Source of the DNA: Phytobacter ursingii
GTDB taxonomy: Bacteria > Pseudomonadota > Gammaproteobacteria > Enterobacterales > Enterobacteriaceae
DNA length: 64,000 nt
NCBI GenBank assembly: GCA_901456055.1
Contig: CABDWT010000003.1
Location: 69,352-133,351 of the forward strand
Direction: 5' to 3'
The translations under genes and the position numbers were made by a program. Position 1 is the first letter of the stretch. Each line of letters starts with the position of its first letter. Below the pieces are notes generated by a model. The model was not told where the DNA came from and did no database searches. It saw nothing but the letters and a program-made list of their open reading frames with translations. Shown here one piece after another: positions 8,808 to 19,162 of the stretch.

Positions 8808-8864
8808 CTGTTGTTATTACTCCATCCGTCGTCTGACAAGCCATGTCCTTAACATCTGGAATGA

Positions 8865-10762
<1,898 letters not shown>

Positions 10763-10763
<1 letters not shown>

Positions 10764-11398
10764 TGTACCAACCAGATTTCCCGCGGGTCCCCCTGCGTTT
10801 AGGCCTTTACCCGGTGGTCGATAGCGTGGCGTGGATTGAACGCCTGCTTGAAGCCGGTGTACGAACCATTCAGTTACGCATCAAAGAGAAGCGTGACGAA
10901 GAGGTTGAGGCCGACGTGGTTGCTGCCATTGCGCTGGGGCGTCGCTACAACGCCCGCCTGTTTATCAATGACTACTGGCGACTGGCGATAAAACATAACG
11001 CGTACGGCGTACATCTGGGCCAGGAAGACCTGGAAACCACCGACCTGAAAGCGATTCAGGCGGCGGGCCTGTGTCTCGGCGTATCGACTCACGACGATAT
11101 GGAAATTGACGTGGCGCTCGCCGCACGCCCGTCCTATATCGCCCTTGGACATGTCTTCCCGACGCAGACGAAACAGATGCCTTCGGCACCGCAGGGGCTG
11201 GAACAACTGGCACGCCATATCAAAAGGCTTGCCGATTATCCGACCGTCGCCATCGGCGGGATCAGCCTTGCACGCGCGCCCGAAGTGCTTGCGACCGGCA
11301 CAGGCAGTATTGCGGTCGTCAGCGCTATTACTCAGGCGGCTGACTGGCGTAAGGCAACGGCGCAATTACTGGATCTGGCGGGGGTTGGCGATGAATGA
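10763..11398 (+). CDS. thiE: ThiE, thiamin-phosphate synthase
   Basis: Joins HMP-pyrophosphate to the thiazole phosphate to give thiamin phosphate, 211 aa as in E. coli. TIM-barrel enzyme with the pyrophosphate-binding RIKEK segment, FINDYW, the GVHLGQEDL motif, GHVFPTQTK and the phosphate-binding AIGGIS near the C-terminus. Overlaps thiF by 8 nt. Confidence 0.97.
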
Positions 11399-12149
11399 TC
11401 GTGACTTTATGCGTTATAGCCGCCAGATGTTGCTGGAAGATATCGCCATTGACGGGCAACAAAAACTGCTCGCCAGTCGGGTGCTGATTGTCGGATTAGG
11501 CGGGTTAGGCTCCCCCGCCGCGCTCTACCTGGCAGGTGCTGGCGTGGGTACGCTGGTGCTGGCCGACGACGATGACGTGCATCTGAGTAACCTGCAGCGG
11601 CAAATCGTGTTTACGACCGACGATATCGCCCGGTCGAAATCACAGGTCGCCAGGCAGCGCCTGGGGCGGCTCAACCCGGAAATTTCACTGATCGCCCTTG
11701 AGCAACGCCTTTCCGGCGAGGCGTTGCGCCACGCGGTGGACAATGCCGCTCTGGTACTCGATTGCACCGACAATATGGCGACACGTCAGGCGATTAATGC
11801 CGCCTGCGTCAGCAGCAGCACACCGTTGATTACCGCCAGCGCCGTGGGTTTCGGGGGGCAGTTGATGGTGCTCACACCGCCGTGGACCCATGGTTGCTAT
11901 CGCTGTTTGTGGCCAGATGAGCAGGAGCCCGAACGCAACTGTCGTACCGCTGGTGTGATCGGTCCGGTGGTTGGCGTAATGGGCACATTACAGGCGCTGG
12001 AAGCCATCAAGCTTTTGAGCGGGATAACTACCACCAGCGGGGAATTGCGCCTGTTCGACGCCCGCGCCAACAACTGGCGTAGCCTGGCATTACGCCGGGC
12101 CAGCGATTGCCCGGTTTGCGGAGGGCTACATGCACATCCAGTTCAATGA
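11391..12149 (+). CDS. thiF: ThiF, ThiS adenylyltransferase
   Basis: E1-like enzyme that adenylates the ThiS C-terminus, 252 aa (E. coli 251). The nucleotide loop [19 protein letters not shown] is at about 34-52. Zinc-binding Cys pairs are CYRC and CPVC. Start chosen at [13 protein letters not shown], which matches E. coli and overlaps the thiE end; a much longer in-frame upstream extension lies wholly inside thiE and is not credible. Confidence 0.97.
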   Translation: MNDRDFMRYSRQMLLEDIAIDGQQKLLASRVLIVGLGGLGSPAALYLAGAGVGTLVLADDDDVHLSNLQRQIVFTTDDIARSKSQVARQRLGRLNPEISLIALEQRLSGEALRHAVDNAALVLDCTDNMATRQAINAACVSSSTPLITASAVGFGGQLMVLTPPWTHGCYRCLWPDEQEPERNCRTAGVIGPVVGVMGTLQALEAIKLLSGITTTSGELRLFDARANNWRSLALRRASDCPVCGGLHAHPVQ

Positions 12150-12330
12150 CAGCCCAATGCAACTCGACGACGCGCTGACCATCACGGCCCTTTTGCAGCA
12201 ACTTGATCAGCTAAAACCCGGCGCCGCGTTGGCGCTTAATCAGCAAATTCTCCCGCGTGAGCGGTGGGAAGAGCATATCGTGCAGGACGGCGACCAGATC
12301 CTGCTTTTCCAGGTTATTGCAGGGGGCTGA
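12130..12330 (+). CDS. thiS: ThiS, sulfur-carrier protein
   Basis: Small ubiquitin-fold sulfur carrier, 66 aa. It ends in the diagnostic IAGG, whose terminal Gly becomes the thiocarboxylate used by ThiG for thiazole formation. Starts 20 nt inside the thiF 3' end, as in the tightly packed E. coli operon. Confidence 0.97.
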   Translation: MHIQFNDSPMQLDDALTITALLQQLDQLKPGAALALNQQILPRERWEEHIVQDGDQILLFQVIAGG

Positions 12331-12331
12331 G

Positions 12332-13102
12332 ATGTTACGCATTGCAGACAAACAATTTGATTCACATTTGTTTACCGGCACCGGGAAATTTGCCAACGCA
12401 GCGCTGATGGTTGATGCCATTCGCGCTTCCGGCAGCCAGTTAGTCACACTGGCGATGAAGCGCGTGGATTTACGTCAGCATAACGATGCCATCCTCGCGC
12501 CACTACTGGCAGCCGGCGTCACGCTGCTGCCTAACACATCAGGAGCGAAAACGGCGCAAGAAGCCATTTTTGCCGCCCAACTGGCACGCGAAGCACTGGG
12601 CACGCACTGGCTGAAACTGGAAATCCACCCGGATGCCCGCTGGCTTTTGCCGGACCCTATCGAGACGCTGAAAGCGGCAGAAGCGCTGGTGAAACAGGGA
12701 TTTGTCGTGTTGCCTTACTGTGGCGCAGATCCGGTGTTATGTAAGCGTCTCGAAGAGGTCGGTTGTGCCGCCGTCATGCCTCTGGGCGCACCCATTGGTT
12801 CCAACCAGGGGCTGGAAACACGCGCGATGCTGGAGATCATCATCGAACAGGCGACCGTGCCGGTGGTGGTCGATGCCGGTATTGGCGTCCCCAGCCATGC
12901 GACACAGGCGCTGGAAATGGGCGCTGATGCCGTTCTGGTGAATACGGCGATTGCCGTGGCCGACGATCCGGTAACAATGGCGCATGCGTTCCGTCTGGCG
13001 GTTGAGGCCGGCATGCTGGCACGACGGGCGGTTCCCGGCGCGCGCCATTCGCATGCTGTTGCCACCAGCCCGCTTACCGGTTTTCTGGAGGCCAGCGTAT
13101 GA
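12332..13102 (+). CDS. thiG: ThiG, thiazole synthase
   Basis: Forms the thiazole phosphate from DXP, dehydroglycine and ThiS thiocarboxylate, 256 aa as in E. coli. TIM-barrel protein; the Schiff-base Lys lies in [16 protein letters not shown]. Phosphate-binding glycines are in [12 protein letters not shown]. Start at [12 protein letters not shown], 1 nt after the thiS stop and preceded by AGGGGG; an upstream in-frame start inside thiS is rejected. Overlaps thiH by 4 nt. Confidence 0.97.
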   Translation: MLRIADKQFDSHLFTGTGKFANAALMVDAIRASGSQLVTLAMKRVDLRQHNDAILAPLLAAGVTLLPNTSGAKTAQEAIFAAQLAREALGTHWLKLEIHPDARWLLPDPIETLKAAEALVKQGFVVLPYCGADPVLCKRLEEVGCAAVMPLGAPIGSNQGLETRAMLEIIIEQATVPVVVDAGIGVPSHATQALEMGADAVLVNTAIAVADDPVTMAHAFRLAVEAGMLARRAVPGARHSHAVATSPLTGFLEASV

Positions 13103-14253
13103 AGACGTTTACCGATTACTGGCGCACGCTGAACTGGGATGATCTTCGGCTACGTATTAGCAGTAAAACGGCGGCCGATGTGGAGCGAGCCCTGAATGCC
13201 GCGCGCCCGACCCGCGATGACTTAATGGCCCTGCTCTCTCCCGCCGCCGGCGCTTATCTGGAGCCTCTGGCACAAAAAGCACAGCGTCTCACACGTCAGC
13301 GCTTTGGCAATACGGTGAGCTTTTACGTCCCGTTGTACCTCTCTAACTTATGCGCCAACGACTGTACCTACTGTGGCTTTTCGATGAGTAACCACATCAA
13401 GCGCAAGACGCTCGATGAATCGGATATCGCGCGCGAATGTGCAGCCATCCGTGAAATGGGGTTCGAACATTTGTTGCTGGTCACCGGCGAGCACCAGGGA
13501 AAAGTGGGAATGGACTATTTCCGCCGTCACCTGCCGACGATTCGTCGCCAGTTCGCCTCATTGCAGATGGAAGTACAGCCACTCTCCATGGAGGAATATG
13601 CCGAGCTGAAAACACTGGGGCTGGATGGCGTCATGGTGTATCAGGAAACCTGGCACGAAGCACAGTATGCCCGACATCATCTGCGCGGCAAGAAACAGGA
13701 TTTTTTCTGGCGCCTGGAGACACCGGACAGGCTCGGCCAGGCGGGTATCGATAAAATCGGCCTTGGCGCGTTGATTGGCCTTTCTGACAGCTGGCGGGTG
13801 GACTGTTACATGATGGCGGAGCATTTATTATGGCTACAGCAGCGCTACTGGCAAAGCCGTTTTTCTGTTTCGTTTCCCCGCTTACGCCCTTGCGCTGGCG
13901 GCATTGAGCCTGCGTCGATTATGGATGAGCGTCAGTTAGTGCAGACCATTTGCGCTTTCCGCCTCTTTTCACCAGAAATCGAACTGTCACTCTCAACACG
14001 TGAATCCCCCTGGTTTCGCGATCATGTGGTGCCGCTGGCCATCAATAACGTCAGCGCGTTTTCCAAAACACAACCCGGTGGTTATGCCGATAATCACCCG
14101 GAACTGGAACAATTTTCACCGCATGATAACCGTCGGCCAGAACAGGTAGCCAGTGCGCTGGCAGCACGAGGTTTACAGCCCGTGTGGAAAGACTGGGACA
14201 GTTGGTTGGGAAGAACGCCGCAAGAGAATGGCAACGTTGCAGTCACGCGCTGA
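13099..14253 (+). CDS. thiH: ThiH, tyrosine lyase (radical SAM)
   Basis: Cleaves tyrosine to dehydroglycine and p-cresol for the thiazole ring, 384 aa (E. coli about 377). The radical-SAM cluster motif CANDCTYC (CxxxCxxC) is near residue 86, and [13 protein letters not shown] is conserved. Partner of ThiG in the operon and the last gene of the thi set. The C-terminal tail after WDSWLGR is about seven residues longer than in E. coli and unlike it. Confidence 0.97.
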   Translation: MKTFTDYWRTLNWDDLRLRISSKTAADVERALNAARPTRDDLMALLSPAAGAYLEPLAQKAQRLTRQRFGNTVSFYVPLYLSNLCANDCTYCGFSMSNHIKRKTLDESDIARECAAIREMGFEHLLLVTGEHQGKVGMDYFRRHLPTIRRQFASLQMEVQPLSMEEYAELKTLGLDGVMVYQETWHEAQYARHHLRGKKQDFFWRLETPDRLGQAGIDKIGLGALIGLSDSWRVDCYMMAEHLLWLQQRYWQSRFSVSFPRLRPCAGGIEPASIMDERQLVQTICAFRLFSPEIELSLSTRESPWFRDHVVPLAINNVSAFSKTQPGGYADNHPELEQFSPHDNRRPEQVASALAARGLQPVWKDWDSWLGRTPQENGNVAVTR

Positions 14254-14578
14254 TATCTTTCGAGACGCCGCGCATCATGCCTATCGGGACGTTGAGGACG
14301 ACGCCCCGATTTTCTACTCTGCGCCTGTCAGCAATGGATGCTGACCGGGGTGGACATATTTCTCGCTGCCACCCCGCCTCTTAAACTTACAATAAAACTA
14401 TATAATTGATATAAGTCAGCATAATGCTCATTTAAAAAAGCACTATTACCACACAGTATGCTGATTGATGTAATATTGATCAGATAAACATAAAAATGCA
14501 GTATCGGTAATAGTTTTCCCCCTGTTCGCTACGCTTCCCTATACTTTTTCTGTTCACTGTCCATCACACCCGAAGATC
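14254..14578. other. Intergenic region between thiH and the diguanylate cyclase
   Basis: 325 bp without a supported gene. The first ~90 bp are coding-like in composition but match nothing I recognise. A terminator-like hairpin is at 14346-14376. The remainder (14385-14570) is AT-rich and presumably holds the promoter of the diguanylate cyclase gene. In E. coli K-12 this chromosomal site leads instead to yjaZ/htrC and rpoC. Confidence 0.6.
14346..14376 (+). terminator. Possible terminator of the thi operon
   Basis: CGGGGTGG (14346-14353) pairs with CCACCCCG (14369-14376). There is no strong T-run after it, so it may be a weak or Rho-assisted stop, or only an RNA 3'-end stabiliser. Confidence 0.5.
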
Positions 14579-16147
14579 ATGAAAATACACAGCAAAAAGC
14601 TTTCCTTCACGATGCCTGTTCTGGTGAGCTTTATCGGTATCTTTGTCTGCTTTGTGGTGATCGCCGCTCTGGTGACACTGAGCCAGCGCAAAGATAATCT
14701 TGACGATTATCATAAAGTTAACCTGGCATTTACCCACAACATAGCGGCAAATTATACCGAGACGGTTCTGCAGGAGGATGAATTTATCCTTGACCGCGCC
14801 GCCAGCTATTTTGCCCATAATGACCGACTCAACACGATGGTAAACTCAGGGGCAGAGGAAGGCTTGCAGACATTAATGCAGATACTGTCGTTAATGCCTT
14901 CCGTTTCCTCTATCTCCCTTGCGGATCCGCAAGGCCATCATCTGCGCGCGCCGGAAGTCCTCAACACCGAAGAGAGCCAGCGCTTTCAGCCGCAGACTCG
15001 ACCGTGGTTTGTCCATCAAGCCGAAGCGCGGATGTTAAGTCAGTATACCGGTACCTACAGCGACTACTTTACCCATAAACCCACCATCACTCTCTACAAA
15101 CCGGTCATTTCACCGGAAGGTCGCTTAAAGGGGACGCTGGCGTTTCATCTTGATCTCGCCTCAATGAGTTTCGGCCTGCGAAAAATGCAGTCTCCTACCC
15201 AGGGGGAATTTTTCGTGGTCGATCGAGACGGGAAAATAATGATGCATCCTGACACAGGGATATTGTTCAATACAGCAATCCGCCCGGCGCTAACGGCGGA
15301 AATGACCAGCGGCGAAGGTATCCTCTATGATGAGCAATTCCATTGCTGGTATTACTATAGTTCACTGACCAACCCGGACTGGTTTGCGATGTTCAAAGTC
15401 ACTGACACGACGATGGATAACCTGCTGCGCCATGAAAGTTTAACGGTCATCTGGGGCTTTGCTGCGGCGGCGATAATCATCATCCTGTTCGGTCTGTATT
15501 TACGCCATGCCTCACGCACGGTGTTGATGAATATTATTAATGCCATTGAAACAGGTGATGTTAAAAGCGCCCCGAAACTGGAGCTTATGCTCAGTAAGGC
15601 GATTTTGATCAATAAAGAACGAGAGCAAAACTGGGTACGTCAGGCCACCATGGATGCGCTCACCAACTGTAAAAACCGGCGGGCGTTTGATGGCGATATT
15701 GCCTCACTCATGAACGAACATAAGGAGTTTACGCTGGCGCTGGTTGATATCGACAACTTTAAGTCCATCAACGATACCTGGGGGCACCTGAGCGGTGACA
15801 TTGTGTTACGGAACGTCGCCAGGGAGGGACTACAGGTTTTACAACCTCAGCATATTTCCCTGTACCGTTATGGAGGCGAAGAGTTTGCCGTTATCTTCCC
15901 GGGTGAACATATGGCTAATGCGCACCCTCTCCTTGAACAGTGGCGCATCAATGTGGCCAATCGTGACTGGCGCGAAGAAGGCCTTAACGTAACCTTTAGC
16001 GCCGGGCTAGGCGAGTGGCAGATGGAGCCGCTGGAGCAACTGGTTAATAGCGTTGATGAGGCGCTTTACCGGGCGAAACACCAGGGCAAAAACCAAATCG
16101 TGTCGTGCAGTAAGTCGCTTCCCTCCGATTCGTCAACCTCGTTGTAA
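14579..16147 (+). CDS. Membrane diguanylate cyclase with periplasmic CACHE-type sensor
   Basis: Predicted to make cyclic di-GMP, 522 aa. Membrane segments at about 15-35 and 288-308 flank a periplasmic domain of about 250 residues. That domain has dCACHE-like features (RPWFVHQAEA, LYKPVISPEGRLKGTLAFHLDL, FFVVDRDGKIMMHP). A GGDEF domain follows, with an intact active site GGEEF at 432-436. The positions where an RxxD inhibitory site would lie (423-426) read PQHI, so product feedback is probably absent. Gene symbol not assigned: several cyclases share this design. It is not part of the E. coli K-12 thiH-rpoC interval. Confidence 0.9.
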   Translation: MKIHSKKLSFTMPVLVSFIGIFVCFVVIAALVTLSQRKDNLDDYHKVNLAFTHNIAANYTETVLQEDEFILDRAASYFAHNDRLNTMVNSGAEEGLQTLMQILSLMPSVSSISLADPQGHHLRAPEVLNTEESQRFQPQTRPWFVHQAEARMLSQYTGTYSDYFTHKPTITLYKPVISPEGRLKGTLAFHLDLASMSFGLRKMQSPTQGEFFVVDRDGKIMMHPDTGILFNTAIRPALTAEMTSGEGILYDEQFHCWYYYSSLTNPDWFAMFKVTDTTMDNLLRHESLTVIWGFAAAAIIIILFGLYLRHASRTVLMNIINAIETGDVKSAPKLELMLSKAILINKEREQNWVRQATMDALTNCKNRRAFDGDIASLMNEHKEFTLALVDIDNFKSINDTWGHLSGDIVLRNVAREGLQVLQPQHISLYRYGGEEFAVIFPGEHMANAHPLLEQWRINVANRDWREEGLNVTFSAGLGEWQMEPLEQLVNSVDEALYRAKHQGKNQIVSCSKSLPSDSSTSL

Positions 16148-16174
16148 CCGGTTTCAGGCGGCGTAGTGAATGTT

Positions 16175-16190
16175 TGTGATGCTATACACA
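16175..16190 (+). promoter_or_regulatory. Candidate CRP site upstream of the EIIB gene
   Basis: TGTGATGCTATACACA matches the CRP pattern TGTGA-N6-TCACA at 9 of 10 core positions. It lies about 75 bp before the EIIB start, a normal place for activation of a PTS operon. Not proven by sequence alone. Confidence 0.5.
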
Positions 16191-16226
16191 CATTCATGGA
16201 AAGGCGGTTGTTGAAGGGGCCGGCAC

Positions 16227-16247
16227 GGGATAATTATCAATTATCCC
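16227..16247. promoter_or_regulatory. Perfect palindrome, candidate operator of the EIIB-EIIA operon
   Basis: GGGATAATT (16227-16235), ATC, AATTATCCC (16239-16247): a 9-bp perfect inverted repeat 20 bp upstream of the EIIB start. The position suits a repressor site or a leader hairpin. No regulator gene is adjacent. Confidence 0.55.
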
Positions 16248-16266
16248 ATCCACATCGAGGCTGACT

Positions 16267-16572
16267 ATGAAAAACATCGTTTTATGCTGTGCTGCGGGGA
16301 TGTCCACCAGCATGCTGGTTCAACGCATGAAAGACGCAGCGCAGAAAAAAGGGGTAGAAGTTTCCATTAAAGCCGTTCCCGTCGCTGAGTTTAAAGACAA
16401 TATCGCTACCGCTGATATTGTACTGCTCGGGCCGCAGGTGAAATATGAGCAGGCCAAGTTGCAGGCGCAGGCTGAACCGCTGGGCAAAAAGGTCGCGGTT
16501 ATCGATATGATGGATTACGGCATGATGAAAGGTGATGTCGTTCTGGAAAAAGCCCTCAAGCTGATGGAGTAA
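16267..16572 (+). CDS. PTS system EIIB component, lactose/cellobiose family
   Basis: Phosphocarrier that passes phosphate from EIIA to a sugar at EIIC, 101 aa. The active-site loop CAAGMSTS carries the phospho-Cys, Cys8 by alignment with ChbB CSAGMSTS. The DIVLLGPQVKYE segment and the VIDMMDYG block are typical of the chitobiose/cellobiose EIIB. An EIIA gene follows after 4 nt. No Lac-family EIIC, phospho-glycosidase or regulator is present next to it, so the substrate cannot be named. Confidence 0.92.
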   Translation: MKNIVLCCAAGMSTSMLVQRMKDAAQKKGVEVSIKAVPVAEFKDNIATADIVLLGPQVKYEQAKLQAQAEPLGKKVAVIDMMDYGMMKGDVVLEKALKLME

Positions 16573-16576
16573 GCGC

Positions 16577-16897
16577 GTGGAAGATTTAGAAACCATCATT
16601 ATGGAGCTGTTAGTTAATGCAGGCGCAGCACGTAGCCAGGCGCTGACGGCGCTGCAACTGGCGCGTAAAGGCGATTTTTCCGGCGCGGAGCAGGCCATGG
16701 AAGAATCCCATGAGTTCGTTAAAAACGCGCATAAAATACAGACCCAGCTTATTGGTCTTGATGAGGGTACCGGAAAACTGCCGGTCAACTTGATTACCGT
16801 CCATTCTCAGGATCATCTGATGAATGCGATGGTCATCCAGGATTTGGCCGGAGACATGATTGAGCTCTACCGCCGCCTGCCGCCCGTTAATCAATAA
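16577..16897 (+). CDS. PTS system EIIA component, lactose/cellobiose family
   Basis: Helical-trimer EIIA of the Lac family, 106 aa, beginning with GTG. The conserved VHSQDHLM motif (76-82) carries the phosphorylated His, with the metal-ligand Asp79 beside it. The start is 4 nt after the EIIB stop, so it is probably co-translated. It receives phosphate from HPr. A strong terminator follows, so the operon is only EIIB-EIIA. Confidence 0.92.
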   Translation: MEDLETIIMELLVNAGAARSQALTALQLARKGDFSGAEQAMEESHEFVKNAHKIQTQLIGLDEGTGKLPVNLITVHSQDHLMNAMVIQDLAGDMIELYRRLPPVNQ

Positions 16898-16920
16898 TCC
16901 CTCTTTTTCAGTCATGCATG

Positions 16921-16945
16921 ATGCCCGACAAGTCGGGCATTTTGC
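16921..16945 (+). terminator. Terminator after EIIB-EIIA
   Basis: ATGCCCGAC (16921-16929) pairs with GTCGGGCAT (16932-16940) with a two-base loop, followed by TTTGC. Confidence 0.8.
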
Positions 16946-17013
16946 TATTTAGCCATTGCCAACGCGCATTCCTGGTACGATGCGGATGTTGTTGTCATTA
17001 AGCGCGGAAGCGC

Positions 17014-17337
17014 TTAGGACAAAAAGTCTTCACGTTGCGGCGTGAAGGTATCCAGCAACGTTCCCGCTTCCAGACAAACACAACCGTGCTCAACATGGGG
17101 CTTTTTGTAGAGAGTATCGCCAGTGCTGACCTCTTTCGTCACGCCATCAATCGTAAAGCTAAAGCGTCCGGACAACACATAAGTGAGCTGCTCATGCGGG
17201 TGGCTATGCATCGGTCCTACGGCACCTTTTGTAAAGTTAACCTCCACCGCCATCATCGTGCCGCCATGGGCCAAAATTCTGCGATTGACGCCGTTACCCA
17301 AATCTTCCAGCACCGTCTCATTTTTATAAATAAACAT
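17014..17337 (-). CDS. Small cupin-domain protein
   Basis: Single-domain cupin, 107 aa. Metal-binding cupin motif 1 is visible as GPMHSHPHEQLTYVLSGRF, with three His and a Glu. Motif 2 is degenerate, ending KKPHVEHGC. Such proteins act as sugar-acid isomerases, dioxygenase-like enzymes or ligand sensors; the substrate is not deducible. It lies 55 nt downstream of the UlaA-type EIIC gene on the same strand, so a role in metabolising or sensing the transported compound is likely. Confidence 0.85.
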   Translation of the reverse strand: MFIYKNETVLEDLGNGVNRRILAHGGTMMAVEVNFTKGAVGPMHSHPHEQLTYVLSGRFSFTIDGVTKEVSTGDTLYKKPHVEHGCVCLEAGTLLDTFTPQREDFLS

Positions 17338-17392
17338 TCTTACACCTCGCTAAAACAGACTTTGCAGGCCTTCTATATGGCCTACTGTACGA

Positions 17393-18646
17393 TTAATGAG
17401 CCAAACCAAACGTGTATTTAATAATGGCCGACAAGAATGTGAAATCAGGGTCAGCAAAGGTCACACTGTCAACACCCAGGTGGCTGAACAACGGCAGTAC
17501 TAATGCAGGCAGAATGCACAGCAGCAGACCGTTTACGAAACTGGCGATCAATGCCCCCCGCAAGCCACCGGTCGCATTACCAAAAATAGCAGCACTACCG
17601 CCGGTAATAAAACTCGCCATGATGCCGGGAATAATCACTGGCAGGCCAATAAACGGGAACAGTGCAACGCAGCACAGCTCCGCCATAAAGCTCACCAGAA
17701 AACCGATGAGTACCGCGTTCGGGGACTTATCAAACAACACCATCGGATCCACCGCGGGAATAGAGCCAGGCGCAACAATTTGAGAAAAGCCTTTGAAAGC
17801 GGGTACGATTTCCTCGGTAAACATGACCACACCTTTCTTGGCTATATACAAACCACCAGCAAAGGTAGCTGATTTTTCTAATAACCAAACCAGATAAGGT
17901 TTACCCGCTAACATCTTATCGAGGAAAGCATGTTCAGCGAATATAGAGGAAATACCCAACAGACAGAACATAGTCAGAAAAGTGGCAACATCGGCATTCT
18001 TGAGAAAGCTGAATTTATCGCTAACTTTCACTTCTTCAACGTTAGTCGCTGTATTGCCAAACCATTTCCCTAAATAGGAGCCAATAATATAGGAACTGGA
18101 TGCTGCATGGGCTATGCAATAATCATTATGGCCAATAATTTTACGGCTAAAGCGTGACAATATGGTAGGAAAAACGGCCATGTAAGTGCCAATGACCACA
18201 GAGCCAAAAATAATAGCAAATTGCTCACCGTAGCCAAGGCCAATGAGGGCTGCGGTAACGGAAAATGACATAAAGACTATCAGATGCAGCGACAGGTATA
18301 TCGCTTTAAAACGGGTATAACGTGCCAGCAGGACGTTAATAATCATCGCAAAGAACAAAATAAATGCGGCAGGCCTGCCCAGCTTATCAATAGTCAATGC
18401 CATGATAGCTTCATTGCTTGGAACAACGCCCCGTAAGCCGAATGCATTGGTGAACAGGTCACTGAACATTGTTAGAACACCACCAAGGATGCTGCCACCG
18501 GTTTTTATTAAAACAAAGCCAATAAAAGCAAGGAGCGTTCCTTTGATAATATTCGTAATGCTACTTTTTTGTAGAGCCAATCCCAGAAAAGCAATAAAAG
18601 CTATAATTATTGCTGGTGTACCTAATATTTTAATGACGTAATCCAT
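17393..18646 (-). CDS. PTS EIIC, ascorbate (UlaA/SgaT) family permease
   Basis: Polytopic inner-membrane sugar channel, 417 aa, with about ten hydrophobic segments. The family stretch GLALQKSSITNIIKGTLLAFIGF near the N-terminus and HNDYCIAHAASSSYIIGSYLGKW in mid-protein resemble UlaA (E. coli about 465 aa). Start chosen at MDYVIK, which has GGAAGGG seven bases upstream; an in-frame ATG eight codons earlier lacks a ribosome site. No Ula-type EIIA or EIIB is nearby. Followed by the cupin gene. Confidence 0.88.
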   Translation of the reverse strand: MDYVIKILGTPAIIIAFIAFLGLALQKSSITNIIKGTLLAFIGFVLIKTGGSILGGVLTMFSDLFTNAFGLRGVVPSNEAIMALTIDKLGRPAAFILFFAMIINVLLARYTRFKAIYLSLHLIVFMSFSVTAALIGLGYGEQFAIIFGSVVIGTYMAVFPTILSRFSRKIIGHNDYCIAHAASSSYIIGSYLGKWFGNTATNVEEVKVSDKFSFLKNADVATFLTMFCLLGISSIFAEHAFLDKMLAGKPYLVWLLEKSATFAGGLYIAKKGVVMFTEEIVPAFKGFSQIVAPGSIPAVDPMVLFDKSPNAVLIGFLVSFMAELCCVALFPFIGLPVIIPGIMASFITGGSAAIFGNATGGLRGALIASFVNGLLLCILPALVLPLFSHLGVDSVTFADPDFTFLSAIIKYTFGLAH

Positions 18647-19085
18647 AATAAACCCTTCCACCGTAAGCATTGATTATTAACTGATAATGATTTGTATCTT
18701 TTAGTTAGTATTTCAGTAATATTAAAACGAGCTGAGCCCTAAGAATAACTCTCAGAATTATTGTTATAATTTGGCAATCTAAAAAGGATTGCATTATTTA
18801 ATGCTATAGCGACGCGCTGGTTAAAATTAACCAGTCGTTATAAATCTGAACATAAGACTTACTATCAGGATTTGAAAATAAAGCCCCTTCTTTCTGGTCA
18901 CGAAAATGGCCTGGGTAAAGGCATGCTAACGGTGCGTATTTTAACAAACAGGGGAAAAGAAATTGTGACGAAGACAACTAAAACACCATTTCATTTTAAT
19001 TAATCCAGGATTTTACTTATTGAGGCTGGAGGTGTGGTGAAGGTTTGACTGAAAAAGGGGGAAGGAAAATCGGGCATGAAAAGGC
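18647..19085. other. AT-rich intergenic region upstream of the EIIC gene
   Basis: 439 bp with no credible gene. The half next to EIIC is markedly AT-rich compared with its surroundings. It contains the inverted repeat GCAATC-N7-GATTGC (about 18775-18793) and an 18-bp palindrome at 18817-18834, both suited to regulator binding. The other half lies downstream of the rpoC terminator. Confidence 0.6.
18817..18834. promoter_or_regulatory. 18-bp palindrome, candidate operator of EIIC-cupin
   Basis: CTGGTTAA, AA, TTAACCAG: a perfect inverted repeat 171 bp upstream of the EIIC start in an AT-rich promoter region. Its role as a repressor or activator site is inferred from form and position only. Confidence 0.45.
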
Positions 19086-19133
19086 AAAAAAAACTGCACC
19101 CTATTCAGTTGGAACCCAACCTTTGGGGTGCAG
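19086..19133 (-). terminator. Terminator of the rplJL-rpoBC operon
   Basis: On the minus strand CTGCACCCC (19125-19133) pairs with GGGTGCAG (19094-19101), followed by a run of eight T (19086-19093). It lies 30 bp after the rpoC stop. Confidence 0.9.
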
Positions 19134-19162
19134 CTTAACTTACATCAACGTGTCAGCAACGA

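Noticed and set aside
11106-11390. N-terminal extension of ThiF by 95 codons
   Set aside because: It lies wholly within thiE in another frame; homology and spacing support the start at 11391.
16197-16212. Sigma-54-like sequence TGGAAAGGCGGTTGTT upstream of EIIB
   Set aside because: The -12 element reads GT instead of GC and the -24 box departs from TGGCAC; no adjacent sigma-54 activator gene.
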